Shown here: piece by piece, positions 1 through 7,420 of the stretch
How positions within the stretch are numbered: position 1 is the stretch's first letter
Layout: each line of letters starts with the position of its first letter
Assembly (NCBI GenBank): GCA_022180565.1
Contig: BQML01000020.1
Coordinates: forward strand, 1 to 42,883
Reading direction: 5' to 3'
From: Bacteroidia bacterium
GTDB lineage: Bacteria; Bacteroidota; Ignavibacteria; UBA10030
Length of the DNA: 42,883 nucleotides
Notes under the pieces: generated by a model
Told to the model about the DNA's origin: nothing
Seen by the model: the letters and a program-made list of their open reading frames with translations, nothing else
Databases searched by the model: none
Translations under genes and position numbers: made by a program

Positions 1-13
1 TCTTTTCCTGTCC

Positions 14-439
14 TCACTTCTTGTACTCGTTTTCTGTACCTTTTTCCCTGTAACCTTTCTGAGTACCTTTGCGATGCAACTCTCCCCCGTCCCGTTTTGG
101 ACTCAATCGGGCAAATACACTCCCATAAGTTTCACCAAAGACAGCCTTTGTCCATCTGTAAAAGTGCCTGATGCTTGAAAAGCCCAATTCACGGCGCAGT
201 CTGTAAGAGTTGGTCCCGTTCCGCGATAATTCAAGCAGGAACCTCTCCTTCAGCCCTTCTATGATTGCATGCTTAATCGGCACTCCTTTCACGTCCTTGT
301 ACAACCGACTCAACTCGACCGGATCGCACCCTAATGCCTGAGCAATTTCCTTCACGGTCAGGGTTGCCCTCAGGTTGCTCCTGATATAGCTGTTGACACA
401 TTCAATCAATTCCCGATGCCTCTGTTCGGAGATCCCCAT
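14..439 (-). CDS. AraC-type HTH DNA-binding protein (no effector domain)
   Basis: A 141-residue protein that is essentially one AraC/XylS-type DNA-binding domain (about residues 10-105) with two helix-turn-helix units. The first is around 'TVKEIAQALGCDPVELSRLY' and the second around 'LRRELGFSSIRHFYRWTK'. AraC proteins are usually near 300 residues with an N-terminal ligand domain, which is absent here. The last ~30 residues are a charged, repetitive K/G/E/R tail encoded by a purine-rich simple sequence. The ATG at 439 lies 4 bases after the stop of the efflux adaptor upstream and an AAGGA-like ribosome site overlaps that gene's end, so the two are probably co-transcribed. It may regulate the efflux genes (inference). 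Confidence 0.75.
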   Translation of the reverse strand: MGISEQRHRELIECVNSYIRSNLRATLTVKEIAQALGCDPVELSRLYKDVKGVPIKHAIIEGLKERFLLELSRNGTNSYRLRRELGFSSIRHFYRWTKAVFGETYGSVFARLSPKRDGGELHRKGTQKGYREKGTENEYKK

Positions 440-443
440 TGAA

Positions 444-1688
444 TTATTCCTTCACAATTGTTTGTATGCGCGCATCATGTGCCAGCGTGTAATGACCATC
501 GACAATCACCGAATCCCCGGCATTCACACCTGAACGTATTTCGAGGAAACGATCATTTGCCTCTCCGACATCGATGTATTGCCATTGCGCGCGCCCCTCC
601 TTTGCAACGAACACCAGCGTACGTTGATCCCGTACAAGAAGCGCGTCCCTAGGAACAAGAATCCTGTCTCGCAGAGTCTCAGACACAATTCTCACTTCCA
701 CAGACATCCCAGGCCGTACGATCGTCGACTCCTTGTCGCGTGTCGTCCCATCCCTGAGTTCGACGGTGATGCGAATGGACCTTGACTTGAGATCAACTAC
801 GGGATTGATGTTCCGCACTTTTCCGGTCAGCACAATGGATGGATACGCCGTCAGTTTTATCTCCGCATCCGCATTCGTCCGAATGGCCGCCGCTTCGCTC
901 TCCAGCACATCAACATCGACGAAGAACGAGGAAACATCAACGATCCGCGCGACCGTCTCACCCGAGCGAACATACTCTCCGACCGCCAGATCGCAATCCG
1001 CTACGAATCCGCCGAACGGAGAGGTTGCGCGTGTATATTCAAGGTTCAATCGCGCCCTCTCGTAGGCCTCCTGCGCCGCCGCCAACCCGCTTCTGTTGGC
1101 AATCACATCCTCCCGCCGCACACTGTAAAAAACGCTGTCTATTCTGAATGCACGAACCGCCCGTTGGTATTCCTCGTCGGAGATCACCCCCGCCTGAAAT
1201 TGCCGCTCCGCATCCCGCATTCTGTCACGGGCCGCATTCATCTTTTCGTCACGGGTGGCGTCATTGGAACCAATGGAAGTTTCATATTCCGCCATCGACT
1301 TGAAATCAACCAAGGCTTGCAGAAAAGCCGCCTGTGCCCGCGCCAACGCAAGCGCATGCTCGCGATTGTCGATCTCGAAGAGGAGATCCCCACTGTTGAC
1401 GTAGCTTCCGTTTGCCACGTGGACGGCGGTGACCTCTCCATTCACTCGCGCCACAATCTCGGCTTCCCGCGCTGAGCGGATCATGCCCCGTGTTGAGATT
1501 CGCTTGATGAGATCCCCCCGGATTGCAACAGCCACCCGGACGGGGACTGCGAGATCGCTATGGTTTGAACGTAAAGCGGATGAAGAATGCCCACCCGGCT
1601 CAACGGATGAACCTAAGGAGAAGAAGTACCAAAGTAGGAGAGCGGCGAGCGAAACAACGAGAAGAGGTTTCCAGCTGGAACGTATCAC
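444..1688 (-). CDS. Efflux RND transporter periplasmic adaptor subunit (HlyD/MFP family)
   Basis: A 414-residue membrane fusion protein. A single N-terminal membrane anchor (about residues 7-26) is followed by the first half of a biotinyl-lipoyl-like barrel-sandwich domain ('ARVNGEVTAVHVANGSYVNS'). Then come a long alpha-helical hairpin (about 110-215), the returning barrel half ('TSPFGGFVADCDLAVGEYV'), a beta-barrel and a membrane-proximal domain near the C terminus. Such proteins bridge an inner-membrane pump to an outer-membrane channel. No RND pump or TolC gene is in the window; the operon partner downstream is the small AraC-type protein. The start is a GTG at 1688 behind a G-rich ribosome site; no in-frame ATG fits as well. 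Confidence 0.88.
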   Translation of the reverse strand: MIRSSWKPLLVVSLAALLLWYFFSLGSSVEPGGHSSSALRSNHSDLAVPVRVAVAIRGDLIKRISTRGMIRSAREAEIVARVNGEVTAVHVANGSYVNSGDLLFEIDNREHALALARAQAAFLQALVDFKSMAEYETSIGSNDATRDEKMNAARDRMRDAERQFQAGVISDEEYQRAVRAFRIDSVFYSVRREDVIANRSGLAAAQEAYERARLNLEYTRATSPFGGFVADCDLAVGEYVRSGETVARIVDVSSFFVDVDVLESEAAAIRTNADAEIKLTAYPSIVLTGKVRNINPVVDLKSRSIRITVELRDGTTRDKESTIVRPGMSVEVRIVSETLRDRILVPRDALLVRDQRTLVFVAKEGRAQWQYIDVGEANDRFLEIRSGVNAGDSVIVDGHYTLAHDARIQTIVKE

Positions 1689-1774
1689 TCCCCCCCCGTC
1701 AGGAATTTTGGGAAAGAAAAGTTTGTGGGATCACAGACCCCTCACTCTTGTCAGGCGTCAAAAGAATCTACATA

Positions 1775-1810
1775 GGCCCTCATCAAATGTCAAGGGAGCC
1801 AATGAGGGCC
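1775..1810. promoter_or_regulatory. Inverted repeat, possible enhancer-binding site
   Basis: GGCCCTCAT (1775-1783) and ATGAGGGCC (1802-1810) are perfect 9-base complementary arms with an 18-base spacer. The site is about 220-255 bases upstream of the sigma-54-type promoter at 2030, where activators of the NtrC class often bind. It is not placed to terminate either flanking gene, and no T-run follows it. Assigning it to the NtrC-type activator encoded at 7421-8776 is inference. Confidence 0.4.
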
Positions 1811-2029
1811 CACTGTTAGATTATCCAACACTTGACGTTGGGCAATTCATCAGTCCAATCTCACCGTCTTTGTTGAGAGAATCCATGGATGGTCAAGATT
1901 GCCGTCTCATTCTTCAACAGCCAGGTTTTCGATCTCTCACCGGAAAGACATGAGCTGTTCGCGCCCCCTTCAATTCATTTTCTATCAATAATTTCCCGTC
2001 CCTGTTTTTCGATCCCTCCATATTATCCC

Positions 2030-2044
2030 TGGCACGGTTCTTGG
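2030..2044 (+). promoter_or_regulatory. Sigma-54 (-24/-12) promoter of the redox operon
   Basis: TGGCACG (2030-2036), four bases, then TTGG (2041-2044). The -24 half matches the sigma-54 consensus TGGCAC exactly. The -12 half keeps TTG but has G instead of C. The GG of the -24 box and the GG standing in for GC are 12 bases apart, as required. It lies 60 bases before the ATG at 2105. The paired promoter at 5717 and the sigma-54 activator encoded downstream support it. Confidence 0.7.
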
Positions 2045-2058
2045 AAGAGAAGGGGTGA

Positions 2059-2078
2059 CTTCACGGCATTTCGTGAAG
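2059..2078 (+). promoter_or_regulatory. Inverted repeat in the 5' leader
   Basis: CTTCACG (2059-2065) and CGTGAAG (2072-2078) form a perfect 7-base inverted repeat with a 6-base loop. It starts about 15 bases past the -12 box, that is, at the expected transcript start. It could be a 5' stabilising hairpin or a protein-binding dyad; the sequence does not decide. Confidence 0.35.
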
Positions 2079-2104
2079 CTTCGGCACAATCACCGGAGGT
2101 TCTT

Positions 2105-2767
2105 ATGGTCGCGATCTTCGTTCTTCTCACTATCGTGGCGTTTGTCCTCATCGATTTTCTGATCCAGCGAAGGGAAGTCCATAAGGTTCGTGGAACCGGT
2201 CCGGCCCCCGTACTGCTGGACAGGTTCCTCATTCCCAAGGGCTACTTCGTAAGCCGCGCCCATGCATGGATTGAAGTGCTCGGAGGCGGAAAGGCCCGCA
2301 TCGGCATTGACGACTTCGTTCAGAAACTGATTGGCACGATTGACGAGGTCATTCCGATCCCCCCCGGCACGACGATTCGCAAGGGCGATCCGTTGATGAC
2401 CCTGCGCAAGGGTGGCCGTGTATTGGTCATTCCATCACCGCTCTCGGGCACCGTGGAAGCGATCAACACCGACCTGATTGGCAATTGGTCGCTGGTCAAC
2501 CAGGATCCCTACGACAACGGCTGGGTGGTTTTGCTCGAGCCGACGAACCTTGCAGAGGAGCTCCCTTCGGCCGCCATCGCCACCGCTGCCACGCAGTGGC
2601 TCAGAACCGAGATCAGCCGGTTCAGGGATTTCCTCAACGGCCTGCGCTCACCTCAGCCGGCCGGGGCCACCCTGCTTGACGGCGGCGTTCCCGTGGCGGG
2701 TGTTCTCAGTATGACGGACGATGAAACGTGGAACCGCTTTGGACGCGAATTCCTGAGCGGTTCATAA
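2105..2767 (+). CDS. Membrane-anchored glycine-cleavage H-protein-like subunit lacking the lipoyl lysine
   Basis: A 220-residue protein with an N-terminal membrane helix (residues 1-21) and an H-protein-like fold (about 45-148: 'HAWIEVLGGGKARIGIDDFV', then 'IPSPLSGTVEAIN' and 'DPYDNGWVVLLEP'). True GcvH carries lipoate on a lysine seven residues before the S of the 'SP.SG' motif. Here that position is Gly104; a Lys sits at 102. It is therefore probably a structural or binding subunit rather than a classical lipoyl carrier. The start is the ATG at 2105 behind GGAGG. It is first in an operon with ferredoxin-like, NrfD-like and second H-like genes, suggesting a membrane redox complex. The C-terminal ~70 residues match nothing I recognise. 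Confidence 0.75.
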   Translation: MVAIFVLLTIVAFVLIDFLIQRREVHKVRGTGPAPVLLDRFLIPKGYFVSRAHAWIEVLGGGKARIGIDDFVQKLIGTIDEVIPIPPGTTIRKGDPLMTLRKGGRVLVIPSPLSGTVEAINTDLIGNWSLVNQDPYDNGWVVLLEPTNLAEELPSAAIATAATQWLRTEISRFRDFLNGLRSPQPAGATLLDGGVPVAGVLSMTDDETWNRFGREFLSGS

Positions 2768-2794
2768 TCGCATCCGGACGAAAGGAACCACGCA

Positions 2795-3574
2795 ATGGCA
2801 CAGTACGGAATTCTCATCGACATCACACGCTGTGTGGGCTGTCTGGCCTGCGAAGAGGCCTGCGCGGAAAAATGGGGAATGTCAGAGGCCGGGTCCACCG
2901 AAGTCTCCGCCTTTCGCAACACAGAGGTTCGCGAAGTGGACGGTGTCTACGTCCCGAAGCAATGCATGCATTGCGCCGACCCCACCTGCGTTTCGGTCTG
3001 CCCGGTCGGGGCCTTTACCAAAACCCCTGAAGGCCCGGTGATCTATGAACCGGACAAGTGCATGGGGTGCCGCTATTGCCTCCAGGCCTGCCCGTTCGAC
3101 GTTCCGAAATACGAGTGGGACAGCCTCAATCCCGCAGTGCGCAAATGCAACATGTGTCACGAACGGATTTTACAGGGAAAACAACCGGCATGCGTGGAAA
3201 CCTGCCCGGCCGAGGCAAGGACGTTCGGCATTCTGGACAACCTCGTGGAAGAAGCCAGAAAGCGGATTGCGGAGTCGCCCGAAACCTATGAGAATCGTAT
3301 CTACGGAGTCCGTGAGGCGGGCGGGACATCGGTGCTGTTTCTTGCCCCAAAACCGTTTGATCAGCTGGGTCTGAAGACCAATCTGCCGGAGCATCCGCTT
3401 CCGACGCTCACCTGGGAGGTTCTCTCCAAGATCCCGAATTACGTTTTCTGGAGCAGTACGCTTCTGGCCGGCATCTGGTGGATCACCAACAGGCGCAATG
3501 AAGTGCAGGCCTATGAAGCGGCACTCAAAAAGCTGGAAGAACGGGGAAATGGCAGGAATCACCCAACGAATTAA
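2795..3574 (+). CDS. 4Fe-4S ferredoxin-type electron-transfer subunit (HybA/DmsB-like)
   Basis: A 259-residue iron-sulfur subunit with 16 cysteines in four classical cluster motifs: C13/C16/C19/C23, C57/C60/C65/C69, C89/C92/C95/C99 and C118/C121/C133/C137. This is the four-cluster wire of the DmsB/PsrB/HybA family, which passes electrons between a catalytic subunit and a membrane quinone-reactive subunit. A C-terminal membrane helix (about 211-231, 'VFWSSTLLAGIWWI') recalls HybA. There is no Tat or Sec signal, so the clusters may face the cytoplasm; proteins of this family can also be exported with a partner. It sits between an H-like subunit and the NrfD-type subunit. No molybdopterin or hydrogenase catalytic subunit is nearby. 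Confidence 0.92.
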   Translation: MAQYGILIDITRCVGCLACEEACAEKWGMSEAGSTEVSAFRNTEVREVDGVYVPKQCMHCADPTCVSVCPVGAFTKTPEGPVIYEPDKCMGCRYCLQACPFDVPKYEWDSLNPAVRKCNMCHERILQGKQPACVETCPAEARTFGILDNLVEEARKRIAESPETYENRIYGVREAGGTSVLFLAPKPFDQLGLKTNLPEHPLPTLTWEVLSKIPNYVFWSSTLLAGIWWITNRRNEVQAYEAALKKLEERGNGRNHPTN

Positions 3575-3586
3575 CCGGAGGATACC

Positions 3587-4774
3587 ATGACATCGATTCG
3601 ACTACCCCGTCTGACGTTCTGGGGCTCAGCCTTTTGGGCGGTCATGGCCGCAGGCCTCGGAGCCACCGTGGTCCGCTTCACCCAGGGGCTCGGCGCGTCC
3701 ACGAATCTGAGCGACAAATTCCCCTGGGGGCTCTGGATCGGCTTCGACATCCTCTGCGGCGTGGGTCTTGCCGCCGGCGGTTTCGTTGTCGCGGCATCGG
3801 TGTACATCTTCAACCTCGACCACTACCGGCCCATCCTTCGACCCGCCGTTCTTACAGCGTTCCTCGGCTACCTGCTCGTGGTCTTTGCATTGCTGTATGA
3901 CCTCGGCAAACCCTGGAATGTATGGCATCCAATCATCATGTGGAATCCCCGATCGGTCATGTTCGAAGTGGGCTGGTGTGTGATGCTGTACACGACCGTT
4001 CTCGCCCTTGAGTTCAGTCCGGTTGTCTTTGAAAGACTGAACTTCAAGAGAGCCAAGACGATTATCCACACGATCAGCGTTCCTCTCGTGATCACCGGCG
4101 TGGTCCTTTCGAGCTTGCACCAGTCTTCCCTCGGATCACTGTTTCTCATCGTCCCGGAAAAGGTCTATCCATTCTGGTACTCCTCGAGTTTACCGTACCT
4201 GTTCTTCGTGAGCGCCGTGGCAGTCGGACCCGCCATGGTGACCATCGAATCGTTCTTGAGCTGGAGGGCGTTTCGCCGTGAAATCGAGGTGCCGATCCTG
4301 AGCAAACTCGCCAAGGTCACAGGCGCCGCGCTGGCTGTTTACCTTGTGCTGAAGATTCAGGACATGTCGACTTACAACCTGTTTCCGCTCGTGCTGGAAT
4401 TCAACCTCGAATCCATTCTCTACCTCGCCGAGATCCTGCTCGGGGTCGTGGTACCGATCATCCTCGTAGCCATCCCCCGTGTGAGAACGCGCCGCGGCGG
4501 ATTGTTCGTGACTGCCCTGTTCGTCGTCCTGGGGTTCATTCTGAACCGCATGAACCTGAGCATCACTGCCCTCGAGCGATATTCCGGAGTGACGTACTTT
4601 CCGAGCTGGATGGAAATTGCCGTGACGCTCATGGTGGTTGCGCTGGGGTTTGCGGCGTTCAGACTTGCGGTGAAATATTTGCCCATCTTCACAACCGACG
4701 GCCGCGTGCCCAAGGCGCCCGTCGATCGGGAGTACGACGTTGTTTCGTTTCATGAAGTACTGCGGCAAGGATGA
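3587..4774 (+). CDS. NrfD/HybB/PsrC-type polytopic membrane subunit
   Basis: A 395-residue membrane protein with about ten hydrophobic segments, of the HybB/NrfD class. Recognisable stretches are the N-terminal 'FPWGLWIGFDILCGVGLAAGG', 'LGKPWNVWHPIIMWNPRSVMFEVGW', and 'SLHQSSLGSLFLI', which are typical of HybB-like quinone-interacting subunits. It would exchange electrons between membrane quinones and the ferredoxin-like subunit encoded 12 bases upstream. The ATG at 3587 follows a GGAGG. It ends 12 bases before the second H-like gene, so all four genes are one operon. With no heme ligands evident, quinone chemistry is expected to be heme-free, as for PsrC. Confidence 0.92.
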   Translation: MTSIRLPRLTFWGSAFWAVMAAGLGATVVRFTQGLGASTNLSDKFPWGLWIGFDILCGVGLAAGGFVVAASVYIFNLDHYRPILRPAVLTAFLGYLLVVFALLYDLGKPWNVWHPIIMWNPRSVMFEVGWCVMLYTTVLALEFSPVVFERLNFKRAKTIIHTISVPLVITGVVLSSLHQSSLGSLFLIVPEKVYPFWYSSSLPYLFFVSAVAVGPAMVTIESFLSWRAFRREIEVPILSKLAKVTGAALAVYLVLKIQDMSTYNLFPLVLEFNLESILYLAEILLGVVVPIILVAIPRVRTRRGGLFVTALFVVLGFILNRMNLSITALERYSGVTYFPSWMEIAVTLMVVALGFAAFRLAVKYLPIFTTDGRVPKAPVDREYDVVSFHEVLRQG

Positions 4775-4786
4775 AAGGAGGATTCC

Positions 4787-5575
4787 ATGGAGTCCGGACA
4801 ACAGCAACACCCCCGGTGCATTTGGGTGGATGCCGGCGTAATTGCCTACAAATTGTGCGATCTGGATTTTCGATGCGAGGAATGCGCGTTTGATTCTGCC
4901 ATGAAACGATCCGTTTGCGAAACCAGCCTTCCCAAGCCCGTTGCCGCCGCCGAGGCGAGCATTTCTTCGGCAGATGTCGTGGATCGGTATTTTGCGGCCT
5001 TCGATCCCCTCCAATTCCCCGGCGACCGGTTGTATCTCCCCGGCCATGTCTGGGTGTCGCGCAACGATGACGGTTCGTACACCGTGGGCATTGATCATGT
5101 GGCCGCCGCGCTTGTCGGTCCGCTTGCGAGCATCGTGCTTCCGCAGTCTCCTTCCATTCTTCGCGCAGACGCTCCATGCTGTTGGCTTGTGCATCACGAC
5201 GGCACGATCGCGATTCCCTCGCCGTTCGAATCGGACAGTGTGTGGTACAATGAGAACCTCTCACGCCGTCCCGACCTTCTGGCTGAAAAGCCCTACACGG
5301 ATGGCTGGATTTTCAGAAGCGTCCCCGCGGGCGGTGAAGCGGGATTGCGAAACCAAAGGTCCGCGTCTGAAAACGCTTCTGCGATCCTTGAAGAGCTGGG
5401 GATCCTTAAAAGGGAGATCATCGCGCAGTTGAGACCACGACCGGGCATCGGCACCAGCGCGTTTGACGGCGGCAGGCCTGTGCAAACGGCATTCGAAATG
5501 ATCGGCCCCGCGGCATTCGCGCTCATCGCGCGGATGTTTCTGGTGCCCGGGCTTGCTCCCACACATCCGAAGTAA
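4787..5575 (+). CDS. Second H-protein-like subunit with N-terminal four-cysteine motif
   Basis: A 262-residue protein. Residues 11-33 hold a four-cysteine motif, C11-X12-C24-X5-C30-X2-C33, within a conserved-looking 'CIWVDAGVIAYKLCD' stretch, which could bind a metal or iron-sulfur cluster. An H-protein-like domain follows (about 80-180: 'HVWVSRNDDGSYTVGIDHV', 'IAIPSPFES', 'PYTDGWIFRSVPAG'). As in the first H-like gene, the lipoyl lysine is missing (Asp138 at that place). 'PYTDGW' versus 'PYDNGW' in the first protein suggests the two are paralogues. There is no signal peptide. The ATG follows AAAGGAGG. It is the last gene before a strong terminator. The role is unknown; it is probably a soluble part of the NrfD/ferredoxin complex. 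Confidence 0.7.
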   Translation: MESGQQQHPRCIWVDAGVIAYKLCDLDFRCEECAFDSAMKRSVCETSLPKPVAAAEASISSADVVDRYFAAFDPLQFPGDRLYLPGHVWVSRNDDGSYTVGIDHVAAALVGPLASIVLPQSPSILRADAPCCWLVHHDGTIAIPSPFESDSVWYNENLSRRPDLLAEKPYTDGWIFRSVPAGGEAGLRNQRSASENASAILEELGILKREIIAQLRPRPGIGTSAFDGGRPVQTAFEMIGPAAFALIARMFLVPGLAPTHPK

Positions 5576-5587
5576 GACTCCTCCCAT

Positions 5588-5625
5588 GAGGCGGGCGCCG
5601 CCACTGTCCCGCCTCCTCCTTTTTT
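5588..5625 (+). terminator. Rho-independent terminator after the redox operon
   Basis: GAGGCGGG (5588-5595) pairs perfectly with CCCGCCTC (5608-5615) around a 12-base loop and is followed by a run of six T (5620-5625). It separates the four-gene redox operon from the sensor/activator unit, which has its own promoter. Confidence 0.85.
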
Positions 5626-5716
5626 CAGGAATCGGAAACATTGCCAGAAATGGGATTTTCGCCAACCAATTCGGATCAAACCGGCCCCGTTCCCGGCATC
5701 CTGACACACTGCTGCG

Positions 5717-5731
5717 TGGCACGAGACTTGT
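5717..5731 (+). promoter_or_regulatory. Sigma-54 (-24/-12) promoter of the sensor/activator unit
   Basis: TGGCACG (5717-5723), four bases, TTGT (5728-5731): the same arrangement as the promoter at 2030, with a perfect -24 box and a -12 box that keeps TTG. It is 56 bases before the kinase ATG and downstream of the terminator. An imperfect dyad between about 5642 and 5667 (TTGCCAGAAAT / ATTTTCGCCAA) might be an activator site. It implies that the NtrC-type regulator controls its own gene. Confidence 0.7.
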
Positions 5732-5786
5732 CCTTTTTTAGGGCGATGTGCCGGCTTACCGTCATTCACCGCGTTCGGACAACGCC

Positions 5787-7415
5787 ATGCGTGTTACCAA
5801 GCTCCTCGCTTTTCGGATCTTCCTGATCGTCTTTGGGGTTATGATTGCCGGCACTGCGTTGGTCACAAGCCTCAACGTTCGCTGGCAGACAGATCGGCAT
5901 ATGACAATCGCCGTGAGCACTGCGGCCCGCCTGAGTGATGTGATTAAACGCTCGACGCATTACAGCATGCTTCTAAATCGCCGCGAGGACATTTATCGTA
6001 CCATCCGGACAATCGGCAACGAACCGGGCATCGAGGGAATCCGGATTTACAACAAGCAGGGCGTGGTCTCGTTCTCCACCGACACCACGCAAATCGGGCA
6101 TGCTGTGGATATGAATGCGGAGGCCTGCAATGTGTGCCACCGGGAAAACAATTCGCCCCCTGTGAGCGCCGAGTCTACCGAGCTCAAGCGCACGTTCCGA
6201 TCACCTAAAGGACACGGCGTGCTCGGAATCATCACCCCCATCTACAATGAAGTCTCGTGCTCCACGGCGGATTGTCATGCCCATGACGCCGGCCAAACCG
6301 TTCTCGGCGTCCTTGACGTCATGCTCTCGCTGGAGGACGTCGAGGCCGCGATGAACGAGACCGAACACGAACAGTACTTGCTGGCTTTCATTCTCGTTGC
6401 GGTCGTCAGCGGAATCACCGGTTTTCTCATCAGGATCACCGTCAATATTCCCGTTCGCGAGCTGATCCGTGGAACCTCGGAGATCATGAACGGAAACCTG
6501 TTTCACAGAATTCCCGTGCGCTCGACCGACGAACTGGGTGTTCTGGCGAGGTCGTTCAACGACATGACGGAAAATCTCCAGGAGGCTCGCAACGAGATTA
6601 CGCAATGGACGAAAACTCTCGAGGAACGCGTGGCGACAAAGACCGACGAACTCCGTAAGGCGCAACAGAGCATGATTCACGTGGAGAAGATGGCGTCTCT
6701 TGGCCAGCTGGCCGCAACCGTCGCGCACGAGCTGAACAATCCGCTGGAGGGCGTCCTCACGTACGCAAAGCTGTTGCAGAGAAAGATTGCGCCGGGCGAC
6801 CTCTCGCCGGAACGGGCACATGAACTTCAGGAAGAGTTGGGGCTCATCGCCGATGAAAGCGCTCGCTGCGGGTCAATTGTGAAGAACCTTCTGCTTTTTT
6901 CCAAGGAACAGGTGGGCGAGGTGCGCGAAGAGGATGTCCGGACGATCATCGACCGCAGTATCAGACTCATTGAGCACCACCTCCACATGCATTCGATTCG
7001 TTTGGTTTCCGACACCGGCCGGGATCCCGTCACGATGGTCTGCGACGCCCGTCAGATTGAACAGGCGCTTTTGGCCCTCGAGATGAACGCGGTGGAGGCC
7101 ATGGGCGACGGAGGCGAGCTCCGCATCGGCCTTCGAAGGACCGAACAGGGAAGCGTCGAGATCACGGTTCAGGACACAGGGGCGGGAATTCGCGAAGAGG
7201 ATCTTCCCCACATCTTCGAGCCGTTTTTCACCACCAAAGAACACGGCAAGGGTACCGGCTTGGGCCTCGCGGTGGTTTACGGCATCGTGCAGAGACACGG
7301 AGGTTCGATCAGCGTGCGATCCCGGGTGGGCAAGGGAACGACGTTCGTTCTGAACTTTCCGTCTGGCGGATCCTTGCCTGCCGGAGTTGCTCAGATGAAT
7401 GAACAGAGGGAGTGA
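5787..7415 (+). CDS. Sensor histidine kinase with two predicted heme c sites in its periplasmic domain
   Basis: A 542-residue kinase. Membrane helices lie at about residues 8-30 and 187-210, bounding a periplasmic sensor domain with CNVCH (114-118) and a CX4CH site (C158...C163-H164). Both are covalent heme c attachment patterns, so the domain may sense redox state or a gas. A HAMP linker (about 205-260), a coiled coil, a HisKA domain with the phospho-acceptor His in '[12 protein letters not shown]', and an ATPase domain with 'DTGAGI' and '[13 protein letters not shown]' follow. I chose the ATG at 5787 over an upstream GTG at 5748 because the signal-anchor then begins the protein. The stop is 5 bases before the activator's ATG; the two form a cognate pair. 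Confidence 0.88.
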   Translation: MRVTKLLAFRIFLIVFGVMIAGTALVTSLNVRWQTDRHMTIAVSTAARLSDVIKRSTHYSMLLNRREDIYRTIRTIGNEPGIEGIRIYNKQGVVSFSTDTTQIGHAVDMNAEACNVCHRENNSPPVSAESTELKRTFRSPKGHGVLGIITPIYNEVSCSTADCHAHDAGQTVLGVLDVMLSLEDVEAAMNETEHEQYLLAFILVAVVSGITGFLIRITVNIPVRELIRGTSEIMNGNLFHRIPVRSTDELGVLARSFNDMTENLQEARNEITQWTKTLEERVATKTDELRKAQQSMIHVEKMASLGQLAATVAHELNNPLEGVLTYAKLLQRKIAPGDLSPERAHELQEELGLIADESARCGSIVKNLLLFSKEQVGEVREEDVRTIIDRSIRLIEHHLHMHSIRLVSDTGRDPVTMVCDARQIEQALLALEMNAVEAMGDGGELRIGLRRTEQGSVEITVQDTGAGIREEDLPHIFEPFFTTKEHGKGTGLGLAVVYGIVQRHGGSISVRSRVGKGTTFVLNFPSGGSLPAGVAQMNEQRE

Positions 7416-7420
7416 CAGGA

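Larger units (their letters stand above)
1689..2104. other. Divergent intergenic region with regulatory signals
   Basis: This 416-base stretch separates the leftward efflux adaptor from the rightward redox operon. A rightward open frame continues through it from 1889, but its translation here resembles no protein, and an ideal ribosome site plus ATG sits at 2105, so I treat it as non-coding. It holds a 9-bp inverted repeat (1775-1810), a sigma-54-type promoter (2030-2044) and a 7-bp inverted repeat in the leader (2059-2078). Promoter(s) for the leftward genes must also lie here but I could not pick them out. Confidence 0.6.

Noticed and set aside
1889..2104. N-terminal extension of the first H-like protein
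   Set aside because: An excellent ribosome site and ATG at 2105 start a clean membrane anchor; the extension covers the sigma-54 promoter and leader.
3626..4120. Long open frames antisense to the NrfD-type gene and to other strong genes
   Set aside because: They mirror the codon bias of the real genes on the other strand and show no family motifs or ribosome sites.
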